A DNA stretch of 33,101 bases from an uncultured Bacteroidales bacterium (GTDB taxonomy: Bacteria > Bacteroidota > Bacteroidia > Bacteroidales > Bacteroidaceae). Below, in pieces: positions 15,637 through 23,422 of the stretch. The position numbers and the translations under genes were made by a program. The stretch lies in contig CACZMI010000036.1 in assembly GCA_902782245.1 (NCBI GenBank), positions 1 through 33,101 of the forward strand. The letters are read 5' to 3'. The notes below the pieces were generated by a model. It did not search any database, was not told the DNA's origin, and saw only the letters and a list, made by a program, of their open reading frames with translations. Positions within the stretch are counted from its first letter, which is position 1, and each line of letters starts with the position of its first letter.

Positions 15637-16470
15637 TTACTTTTTGAACTTAATGTTATACTCAACGATGATATCAAGCAGAGATACTGATGAATCCTCC
15701 ATATCTGTATTAAGGGCCTCAACCTTACTCAGGATGTAGTTGTAGAACACCTGAAGGATAAGAGCTACAATAATACCGAAGATAGTTGTGATAAGGGCCA
15801 CCTTCATACCACCGGCAACAACGTTAGGTGAAATATCACCGGCCTTCTGGATATCATCGAATGCCTGTACCATACCGATCACAGTTCCCAAGAATCCCAG
15901 TGAAGGAGACATTGCTATGAACAGGGTGATCCAAGAGAGGTTCTTCTCAAGTTTTGAAGCTTCAACGCTACCGTATGAAACAACTGAACGCTCAACAACG
16001 TCAAGACCCTGATCGATTCTGAGCAGTCCCTGATAGCAGATTGAGGCCACAGGACCACGGGTCTCGCGGCAGATTGTTTTTGCACCTTCTACGTCACCGT
16101 TATCGAGAGCAGCCTGAACGTCCTTGAGGAGTTTGTTGCTGTTGATCTCAGAAAGGCTGAGGAAAATGATACGCTCTATGCAGAGAGCAAGACCGAAAAT
16201 CATAGCGACGGCAACCAGAGCCATGAAGCCTGCACTACCCTCGATGAACTTAACCTTGATAGTCTTGTGAAGACCCTTGGGCTCTTCAACCGCTTCTTCG
16301 GCCTCGGTTTCAGCCTCTACATCTTCAACAGCTGCGATTGAATCAACAGCGGCAGAATCTTCCTGAGCAACCTCCTCTACGGCAGGTGCCTCTTCCTGAG
16401 CATTGATTGTCTGGTTTACTCCGAAAGTAAGGAGTCCCATCATTGCAACGAATGCAAATACCTTTTTCAT
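15637..16470 (-). CDS. exbB: ExbB/TolQ-family proton channel protein with N-terminal acidic extension
   Basis: The product has 277 residues. A signal-like hydrophobic start ends at INAQ (about residue 24). A strongly acidic Glu/Ala/Val-rich stretch follows (about 25-65, EEAPAVEEVAQEDSAAVDSI). The MotA/TolQ/ExbB channel comes next: a helix near 80-100, LSWITLFIAMSPSLGFLGTV near 180, and GGMKVALITTIFGIIVALIL near 225. The channel part pairs with ExbD to conduct protons and drive TonB. The acidic extracytoplasmic extension is not in the E. coli protein but is a known style in Bacteroidetes. It is the first gene of the operon. A tRNA gene lies 68 bases upstream on the same strand. Confidence 0.9.
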   Translation of the reverse strand: MKKVFAFVAMMGLLTFGVNQTINAQEEAPAVEEVAQEDSAAVDSIAAVEDVEAETEAEEAVEEPKGLHKTIKVKFIEGSAGFMALVAVAMIFGLALCIERIIFLSLSEINSNKLLKDVQAALDNGDVEGAKTICRETRGPVASICYQGLLRIDQGLDVVERSVVSYGSVEASKLEKNLSWITLFIAMSPSLGFLGTVIGMVQAFDDIQKAGDISPNVVAGGMKVALITTIFGIIVALILQVFYNYILSKVEALNTDMEDSSVSLLDIIVEYNIKFKK

Positions 16471-16538
16471 TTGAGATAATTTTTAGTTATTGGTTTATAT
16501 TTTTAATGTCCAAACTAGTAATCAGTCCAAATTGTCTG

Positions 16539-16626
16539 CGGAAAGACGGGGATTCGAACCCCGGATACGCTTTTGGCGTATACACGCTTTCCAGGCGTGC
16601 CTCTTCAACCACTCGAGCATCTTTCC
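16539..16626 (-). tRNA. tRNA-Ser (anticodon GGA)
   Basis: On the minus strand a 7-bp acceptor stem (GGAAAGA / TCTTTCC), a D arm, an anticodon loop CTGGAAA giving GGA, a long class II variable arm (TATACGCCAAAAGCGTAT) and a T arm with GTTCGAATC are all present. The length is 88 bases with the discriminator G. CCA is not encoded. The anticodon reads UCC and UCU serine codons. Confidence 0.96.
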
Positions 16627-16788
16627 CTTCAGGCACTATTTACCCATAGCGTCCAAAACGGGCGCAAATTACAACATTTTTAGTGAATATAACAACCAAA
16701 GGTTATTAAAACATGTAAAAATGCCGTCATCTGTCCTGTCAGAACAAAGCTGTAAAGTACAAATATACCCAATATCTCATATTTTGCG

Positions 16789-16796
16789 TACTTTTG
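16789..16796 (+). promoter_or_regulatory. Candidate -7 box of lpxK-thiL
   Basis: TACTTTTG fits TAnnTTTG and lies 40 bases before the lpxK ATG. No good -33 element is seen at the usual distance. Confidence 0.45.
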
Positions 16797-16836
16797 CAGC
16801 AAATAACAACCAAAGATAAGGTTTTATCACCGAATA

Positions 16837-17815
16837 ATGAAGGCTGAATTCAGAATAAATAATGCGCTTCGTCCTTTAGGTTGGCTGTACGGCCTTGCAA
16901 CCGGTATAAGGAACTACCTCTTTGACAAGGGAATACGTAAAAGCCAGGAGTTTCAGCTACCAGTAATCAGCATCGGCAACATAACAGTGGGCGGAACAGG
17001 CAAGACTCCACATGCCGAATACACCGCAACCCTGCTCAAAGACCGTTACAAGACCGCCGTCCTGAGCCGCGGATACGGCCGCCACACCAAAGGTTTCTTC
17101 ATGTCCGACGCCCATTCCGACAGCGGACTCATCGGCGATGAACCGTTACAGATAAAACGCCGTTTTCCCGATCTCGAGGTAGCCGTATGCTCCGACAGGG
17201 CCGAAGGCATAAAACGTCTGATTGAAATGTGGGCACCGCAACATACTGGATGACGCAATGCTCCCTGCCGGATATCTTAGGGAGAGCGTGAAAGGCCGTG
17301 CCAGGGCAGATATCATAATAGTAACAAAGTGCCCCGAGAATCTTGACGGACAATCCATGGCCGATCTGACGTCAAGGCTCAAGGTAAATCCCGGACAGCA
17401 GGTGTACTTTACCACACCGCATTACAACAGGCCCTACCTGATTGACAACGCAGGTCAGCCCCTTGATTTGCCCCAGGTGCCTATTCTGGCAGTAACCGGA
17501 ATAGCATCGCCCGCACTTATGATGGCCGAACTGGAGCGTCAGGGACATGAGGCATCTCTGATGCAATACCCCGACCATCACCGTTTTACCAGGCAGGATA
17601 TCGCCGATATCACCGCACGCGCCGAAAGCCTGGGAAAGGATGCCGTAATTGTGACCACAGCCAAGGATGCCGCCAGGCTTCAGGACCTGAACCTGAGTGA
17701 GGAGTTGCGAAAAAAGATTTACATTCTCCCCGTAGGAGTCCGTTTCCTCTGCAACGCCGACCTGTTTAAAAAGACTGTGGTCGGTCACGTAGAATCAATC
17801 CTAAATAAGAAATAA
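16837..17815 (+). pseudogene. lpxK: Tetraacyldisaccharide 4'-kinase, frame-disrupted with internal loss
   Basis: Two frames together make an LpxK, the inner-membrane-associated kinase that adds the 4'-phosphate to the lipid A precursor. Frame 1 (16837-17253) carries the P-loop VGGTGKTPH (about 51-59), LSRGYGR, IGDEPLQI and VAVCSDRAEGIKRLIEM, then runs out at WAPQHTG and a TGA. The second frame picks up at about 17230 with HRNILDDAMLPAGYLRE, TKCPENL, VTGIASPALM and PDHHRFTRQD through 17815. Between them the conserved segment of about 25-30 residues with the catalytic DDxxQH motif is missing, so this looks like a small out-of-frame deletion and not a single-base shift. Because lpxK is normally essential, an assembly error or a mixed population is a serious alternative. 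thiL follows after 10 bases. Confidence 0.85.
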
Positions 17816-17825
17816 CAGGACAACA

Positions 17826-18881
17826 ATGACAGATACCAAACGTACCGAGATAGCAGAACTCGGAGAGTTCGGTCTTATAGACCACCTGACAAAAGACCTC
17901 AAACCGCAGAATGCATCAACACTTTACGGAGTGGGTGACGACTGCGCCGTATTGGAATATTCGGACAAGGACAAGGAGGTTCTGGTTACGACCGACATGC
18001 TTATGGAAGGCGTACACTTTGATCTCACATACGTTCCTCTCAAGCACCTGGGCTACAAGAGCGCCATGGTTAATATTTCTGACATATACGCCATGAACGG
18101 CACTCCCCGTCAGATGACCGTATCGGTGGCTCTGAGCAAGCGTTTCTCGGTCGAGGACATGGAAGATTTCTATGCAGGCATAGTACTTGCCTGCCAGCGT
18201 CATAATGTGGATCTGGTAGGCGGAGACACCACATCGTCCCTGACCGGTCTGGCCATAAGCATAACCTGCATAGGTGAGGCAGAGAAAGGTAAGGCTGTTT
18301 ACCGCAACGGAGCCGGACAGAATGATCTTATCTGCGTATCGGGCAATCTGGGAGCCGCTTATATGGGTCTGCAGTTGCTGGAACGTGAGAAAGCCGTATT
18401 CAACAGCACCCCTCACAGTGCAAACGAGCCGTTCAGCCCCGATTTTGCAGGCAAGGAATACCTCCTGGAGCGCCAGCTCAAACCCGAGGCCCGCGGCGAT
18501 ATCATAAAGCAGCTCCGTGAGGCAGGCATCCAGCCCACCGCCATGATGGATATATCGGACGGTCTGTCATCGGAACTCATACATATCTGCAAGCAGAGCA
18601 ACACCGGCTGCAGCGTCTATCAGGAGCGCATCCCCATTGACTACCAGACCGCCGTCATGGCCGAAGAACTCAACATGGATGTCTATACCTGCGCCCTGAA
18701 CGGAGGCGAGGACTACGAACTCCTCTTTACCGTACCCCTGACCGACCACGACAAGATCATCCAACTCAAGGACGTAAAACTCATCGGTCACATGACCCGT
18801 CCCGAGCTTGGCCGCCACCTGGTAACCAAATCCGGGCAGGAGGTAGAACTGAAAGCCCAGGGTTGGACTTCCAATCTTTAA
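17826..18881 (+). CDS. thiL: Thiamine-monophosphate kinase
   Basis: The product has 351 residues, near the usual length (E. coli 325). It phosphorylates thiamine monophosphate to the active pyrophosphate cofactor. Motifs in order are FGLIDHL, GVGDDCAVLEY (about 36-46), the metal and ATP-binding TTDMLMEGVHFDL, SDIYAMNGTPRQM, LVGGDTTSS, MMDISDGLSSELIHI and LNGGEDYELLFT. All are family hallmarks with the key Asp residues present. It lies 10 bases after the lpxK remnant, so its transcription probably depends on the lpxK promoter. The stop overlaps the end of the convergent gene at 18878 by 4 bases. Confidence 0.96.
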   Translation: MTDTKRTEIAELGEFGLIDHLTKDLKPQNASTLYGVGDDCAVLEYSDKDKEVLVTTDMLMEGVHFDLTYVPLKHLGYKSAMVNISDIYAMNGTPRQMTVSVALSKRFSVEDMEDFYAGIVLACQRHNVDLVGGDTTSSLTGLAISITCIGEAEKGKAVYRNGAGQNDLICVSGNLGAAYMGLQLLEREKAVFNSTPHSANEPFSPDFAGKEYLLERQLKPEARGDIIKQLREAGIQPTAMMDISDGLSSELIHICKQSNTGCSVYQERIPIDYQTAVMAEELNMDVYTCALNGGEDYELLFTVPLTDHDKIIQLKDVKLIGHMTRPELGRHLVTKSGQEVELKAQGWTSNL

Positions 18882-19171
18882 ATCGATTTTTCGATATTCC
18901 AGACAAAGGCGCGCAGGCCGAGCTTTTCGGTAGCTACGTCCATTGCATGGAGTTTCTCCAGGACTATATCCACCTTGTTGTCATCAACCATGGTGATTAT
19001 GCCCGAGCACATTGAAGGCCAGGCATGGTTGCCGTAGTGAGGCTCACCTTTGACCGAGCCCCTGCCCTGCAGCTGCTCCACCATGGAGAAGCCGCGGCAG
19101 TTACTGGTTGTAAGCAAGTCAATGATACGCTCTGTATATGACTGGTCGAATGCTATAAATATTGCTTTCAT
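18878..19171 (-). CDS. PII-like small protein at the end of the RND efflux operon
   Basis: The product has 97 residues and suggests a ferredoxin-like/PII-like fold: MKAIFIAFDQSYTERIIDLL as a first strand and helix, a middle loop GRGSVKGEPHYGNHAWPSMC like the T-loop region, then SGIITMVDDNKVDIVLEKL, and a closing LRAFVWNIEKS. It starts 12 bases after the RND pump gene's stop, so it is the fourth gene of the operon. Small PII-like proteins beside metal or drug transporters are thought to sense a ligand and affect transport, but no function is shown here. The His/Cys/Trp in the middle loop (HYGNHAWPSMC) could bind metal; that is inference. Confidence 0.65.
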   Translation of the reverse strand: MKAIFIAFDQSYTERIIDLLTTSNCRGFSMVEQLQGRGSVKGEPHYGNHAWPSMCSGIITMVDDNKVDIVLEKLHAMDVATEKLGLRAFVWNIEKSI

Positions 19172-19183
19172 AGTTGTACCGGA

Positions 19184-22100
19184 TTAATGTTTTGCAGTCT
19201 TGTCATGAATGAACTGATCCTTGTTCTGGGCCCAGAAGGCAGCCAGTTCAAGCTGTTTGCGGTGCTTGCGGCGAGCCTTCTTGATACCGGTGCTCTGGAA
19301 CATGCAGTACAGGGTAGGTACAAGAATCAGGGTCAGCAACGTTGATACGGTAAGACCACCTATTACCGATATACCCAGCGGGCGCCACAAGGCCGATCCC
19401 TGTCCATGGCTAAGAGCCATAGGAATCATACCCAGGATAGTGGTAAGGGTTGTCATAAGTACAGGACGCAGACGGCTGCGGGCTGCAGTGACGGTAGCCG
19501 TAATGGCCGACATTCCGCGCTCGCGGCACAGACCCGTATAGTCAATGAGCACGATACCGTTCTTAACCACGATACCAATAAGCATGATGGCACCCAGCAT
19601 ACTCATCAGGTTGATGGATGTATCGGTAAGCGAAAGTGCTATCAGCACACCGCTGAGTGCGAACGGAATTGAGAACATGATGATGAACGGCAGTGTCAGG
19701 GACTCAAACTGTGCAGCCATCACGATGAACACAAGCATGATGATAAGCAGTGCCAGGGTAGCCATATCGGCAAATGACTCCTGCTGGTCCTCATAGTCAC
19801 CGGATATCTGGATCGTTACGCCTTCGGGCAACTCCATTCCGGCAATAACATCCTGACCGGCCTCCACCACATCACTCAGGGCGGCACCGCCGGCAATTAC
19901 GCAGGTAACGGTATTGATACGCTGACGGTCCTTACGCTGTATGGTAGGCGGAGTGAACACCTCCTCAAGATGACCTACGTCACGGACGCGGACTGCGTTG
20001 GTTCCGCTGCCGTAAAGCAGGATATTCTCAATATCCTCCAACTGGGTGCGGTACTCAGGAGCATAACGTACCTTTATGTAATACTCCTCACCGTCCTCAC
20101 GGAAATATGATGCTGTGGCACCGTAAATGCGGTTACGCAGATAAGTGGCGGCTGTAGAGAGGTTCAGGCCATGCTGAGCCAGCTTCTCGCGGTCAAACAC
20201 CACCTCATACTCAGGTTGGTAGTTGTCACGGCTTATGTAAGCCTCACCCACGCCGGGTACGCCCTTCATGGCGGCCAGGAAATCGGCAGCCACCTTATCG
20301 GTCTCGCCAAAGTCATAACCGTAAATCTCAAACTCGGCGCTTGACTGACCGCCCATACTCATACCGCCGCCGGCAGTAACCATAAAGCGCTCAATCTCGG
20401 GACGGGCGTTCAGGTCGGCACGCATCTCGGCCACAACCTGGTCCGATGAAATACTACGCTCACCAAGTTCCTTAAGTGAGATGGTGAATGATATGATATG
20501 GGTACCGTTGGTCTGCATTGACGCAAAGGTGTTGTTCTCATCGGCTGCACCCACACGGTAGTTACAGGTAACCAGGTCATCGGCATAACGCTCCATCCAG
20601 GTATCCGACAACTCCTGTGCCACCGCCCTTGAACGGTTGGTGTTGGTGTTGATAGGCATATAGATGGTGGCCGATATACGAGACTGCTCATCGGACGGGA
20701 AGAACTCGGACTTGAGGTTTCCGGCGGTAAACAGTGATGCCACAAACAGAACTATAGCAATGAGCACAATAGTCTTGCGGTGACGTACTGCCACATTGAT
20801 GAGTTTTGAATACCAGTGATCCAGTCCGTCCAGAGCTTTCTGAATGGGACGGTACAGGAAAGTATGCAGGCGGCTGCCCTTCTTCTCCAGCTTGAGCATA
20901 CGTGAGCAGAGCATCGGGGTCAGTGTCAGTGACACAACCAGAGAGATGGCGATGATGATACACATCATCCAGCCCAACTGCTTGAACATAACGCCGGCCA
21001 TACCCGACATCATAGTGAGCGGGAAGAACACTGCGAATATGGTCATTGTTGATGCCATAACTGATACGGCCACCTCATTGGTAGCATGGATGGCAGCCTG
21101 CTTGGGGTTGGCACCGCGCTCAATATGGGTGGTGATGTTCTCCAATACCACAATGGTATCATCCACAACCATACCGATGGCGATGGTCAGTGAACTCAGA
21201 GATATGATATTGAGTGAACCGTCCGTTACGAACAGATAGATGAACGATGCAATCAGTGACAGCGGGATTGTGATGGCCACAACCATTGTAGCACGCCAGC
21301 GGCCGGTAAAGAAGTATACCACCAACACCACAAACAGCAGGGCGTAGAGGATAGTCTCGGCAAGAGAGTTTACGGTCTGTATGATATCCTCCGATCCGTC
21401 ATGGATCATACCTATCTTAATATCGCTGGGCAGGTTCTTCTGCAATGCGGGCAAAGCCTCATTCACCTTGCGGCAAATCTCCACGGTATTGGCACCGGTC
21501 TGCTTCTGAATAACCATCATGGCACCCTGGACGCCGTTGTTGTAAGACTCCTGAGCACGCTCCTGAGTGCGGTCCACAATCTCGGCCAGGTCACTCAGAT
21601 AGACGTTACGTCCGCCTATTGAAGCCACCACCAGATTAGCCATATCACGCGGATCCTTGAATTCACCGTCCACACGCAGGGCATAGGTCTCGTTACCCAC
21701 ATCCAGGTTACCGCCCGGGATACTGCGGTTCTCGGAGCCTATCATGGCGGCAATAACCTCAATGGTCAGGTTGTAAGCCTCCAACTTGGCGGGATCGCAG
21801 TAAACGTAAATCTCACGCTGCGGGGCACCTGTAACAGAAACGGTACCCACACCAGGAATACGAGCCAACGGGTTTACCACATTCTCATCCAGTATCTTGT
21901 ACAGGGCACTCTGGCTCTCACCGGCCTGGACTGACAGCAGCATGATAGGCATCATACTGGTATCAAACTTGAATATGATGGGCTGTCCCGCACCGTCAGG
22001 CAGCGAGTTGGATATCATACTCAGCTTGTCACGCACATCGTTGGTAAGGCCATCAATGGAGTGGCCGAACTCAAACTCAAGCGTGATTACCGATACGTTC

Positions 22101-22357
22101 TCCGATGAACGTGATGTAATATGCTTGATGTGACTGCAGCTGTTGAGTGTATTCTCCAGCGGGCGGGTCACGTTATTCTCTATATCCGACGCATTGGCAC
22201 CGTTATAGTAAGTAAACACCATGATGGTGTTTGACTCTATATCGGGCAACTGGTCAATGGGCAGCTTGGAGTAAGAGAACAAGCCGAACACCACCACTGC
22301 CACAAAACAGAGCGCCGTAAATATTGGTCTTTTGACCGATCCTTCGTATAGACTCAT
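19184..22357 (-). CDS. RND efflux pump, inner-membrane transporter (HAE1/AcrB-type)
   Basis: The product has 1057 residues, full length for the HAE1 family. It exports hydrophobic compounds from the inner membrane and periplasm using proton influx. Transmembrane helix 1 is at about 10-30 (PIFTALCFVAVVVFGLFSYS). The proton-relay Asp pair is in AIGMVVDDTIVVLENI (about 395-410), and the paired Lys in IGIVVKNGIVLIDYTG (about 950-965). Both large porter loops (about 40-330 and 560-870) are present, with no frame damage. It is third in the operon, 13 bases after the fusion-protein gene. Substrate cannot be read from sequence. The His/Met residues used by metal-pumping CusA types are not evident. 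Confidence 0.95.
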   Translation of the reverse strand: MSLYEGSVKRPIFTALCFVAVVVFGLFSYSKLPIDQLPDIESNTIMVFTYYNGANASDIENNVTRPLENTLNSCSHIKHITSRSSENVSVITLEFEFGHSIDGLTNDVRDKLSMISNSLPDGAGQPIIFKFDTSMMPIMLLSVQAGESQSALYKILDENVVNPLARIPGVGTVSVTGAPQREIYVYCDPAKLEAYNLTIEVIAAMIGSENRSIPGGNLDVGNETYALRVDGEFKDPRDMANLVVASIGGRNVYLSDLAEIVDRTQERAQESYNNGVQGAMMVIQKQTGANTVEICRKVNEALPALQKNLPSDIKIGMIHDGSEDIIQTVNSLAETILYALLFVVLVVYFFTGRWRATMVVAITIPLSLIASFIYLFVTDGSLNIISLSSLTIAIGMVVDDTIVVLENITTHIERGANPKQAAIHATNEVAVSVMASTMTIFAVFFPLTMMSGMAGVMFKQLGWMMCIIIAISLVVSLTLTPMLCSRMLKLEKKGSRLHTFLYRPIQKALDGLDHWYSKLINVAVRHRKTIVLIAIVLFVASLFTAGNLKSEFFPSDEQSRISATIYMPINTNTNRSRAVAQELSDTWMERYADDLVTCNYRVGAADENNTFASMQTNGTHIISFTISLKELGERSISSDQVVAEMRADLNARPEIERFMVTAGGGMSMGGQSSAEFEIYGYDFGETDKVAADFLAAMKGVPGVGEAYISRDNYQPEYEVVFDREKLAQHGLNLSTAATYLRNRIYGATASYFREDGEEYYIKVRYAPEYRTQLEDIENILLYGSGTNAVRVRDVGHLEEVFTPPTIQRKDRQRINTVTCVIAGGAALSDVVEAGQDVIAGMELPEGVTIQISGDYEDQQESFADMATLALLIIMLVFIVMAAQFESLTLPFIIMFSIPFALSGVLIALSLTDTSINLMSMLGAIMLIGIVVKNGIVLIDYTGLCRERGMSAITATVTAARSRLRPVLMTTLTTILGMIPMALSHGQGSALWRPLGISVIGGLTVSTLLTLILVPTLYCMFQSTGIKKARRKHRKQLELAAFWAQNKDQFIHDKTAKH

Positions 22358-22370
22358 GGTAACGTGCTGT

Positions 22371-23396
22371 TTACTTCTTTACTTCAACTTCCTTGCCGTC
22401 AGCCAGCTTGGCCTGACCCTCAATAACCACCTGAGCGCCGTTGGGTACGCCCGATATCAGCTCGTAGCGGTCACCAAGACGCTGACCCAGCTCAACCTTG
22501 TTGTAGCTGACCTTACCGTTGTTGTATACATAGACAAAACGGTCACCTGATCCGGCACGCTTCTCGATAGCCAGGTCCGGAACAACCACGTGATTGAGTG
22601 TACCCATGTTCAGAGTTGCGCGGGCAAACATACCGGGACGTATCTTAAGATCCTCATTGGCCACGATAACCTCAACCGGGAAAGTATGTGTCATTGCGTC
22701 AACCGTAGGATAGATCAGTGACACCTTGCCGGTAAAAGTCTCATCGGGATATGCATCCAGCTCAATCTTTACCTGATCACCTTTCTTTACCTTTGAGTAG
22801 TACTGCTCTGATACGTTGATGGTAAGTTTAACGGGAGCAATCTTCTGTACCACCAGGATGGGCTGGCCACCGTAAAGGTCACCGTTGTCATAGGTTCTGG
22901 CGGTAACCACACCGTCAATAGGGCTGGCCAGACGGGTATTCTCACGCAGGGTCTTGAGAGACTTGCGTGCCACCTCCAGCTGCAGTTTCATATTCTCCCA
23001 CTCGGACTGTGAAACACCGCCCACCTGATACAACTGGTCAATGCGGTTAAACTCTGTCTCCAGATTCTTGAGCTGCATCTCCTGCTGGCTCAGAGTGGTC
23101 TCATCCATCTCAACCAGAATCTGTCCCTTCTTTACGTTGTCACCCACCTCAACGTTAATCTTGCTGATGCGTGCGGGAGTGGCGGGAGCAATGTTGTTCT
23201 TTATCTCACCCACAATAGTAGCGGAGTAAACCTGAATCTGATCAACAGGCTCCTCTACCACCTTGGCAAGTGTTACCAGGGGTTTTGCTGCAGGCTCAGC
23301 CTGAACTGCAGCAGTTGACTCTGTCTTCTTCTGCCCGCAGGCTGCCATAATCAGCATGGAGCAGATAGCAATTCCTGAAATTCTGAATGCTTTCAT
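22371..23396 (-). CDS. RND efflux periplasmic adaptor (membrane-fusion) lipoprotein
   Basis: The product has 341 residues. The signal peptide ends in a good lipobox MAAC (Cys20), so the protein is a lipoprotein. The lipoyl half-motifs (NNIAPATPARISKINVEVGD with NVKKGQILVEMDE, and ASPIDGVVTARTYDNGDLYG) flank a short alpha-helical hairpin (about 105-145). Barrel and membrane-proximal domains follow (VSEQYYSKVKKGDQVKIELD; GMFARATLNM). It links the pump to the TolC-type channel across the periplasm. The start is 26 bases after the stop of the regulator-channel fusion gene, and the pump gene follows after 13 bases. Confidence 0.95.
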   Translation of the reverse strand: MKAFRISGIAICSMLIMAACGQKKTESTAAVQAEPAAKPLVTLAKVVEEPVDQIQVYSATIVGEIKNNIAPATPARISKINVEVGDNVKKGQILVEMDETTLSQQEMQLKNLETEFNRIDQLYQVGGVSQSEWENMKLQLEVARKSLKTLRENTRLASPIDGVVTARTYDNGDLYGGQPILVVQKIAPVKLTINVSEQYYSKVKKGDQVKIELDAYPDETFTGKVSLIYPTVDAMTHTFPVEVIVANEDLKIRPGMFARATLNMGTLNHVVVPDLAIEKRAGSGDRFVYVYNNGKVSYNKVELGQRLGDRYELISGVPNGAQVVIEGQAKLADGKEVEVKK

Positions 23397-23422
23397 ATCT
23401 TTTGTTTTATTTGTTTCCTCAC

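Noticed and set aside
17816-17825. TPP riboswitch before thiL
   Set aside because: Only 10 bases separate thiL from lpxK; there is no room and no thi-box sequence upstream of lpxK.
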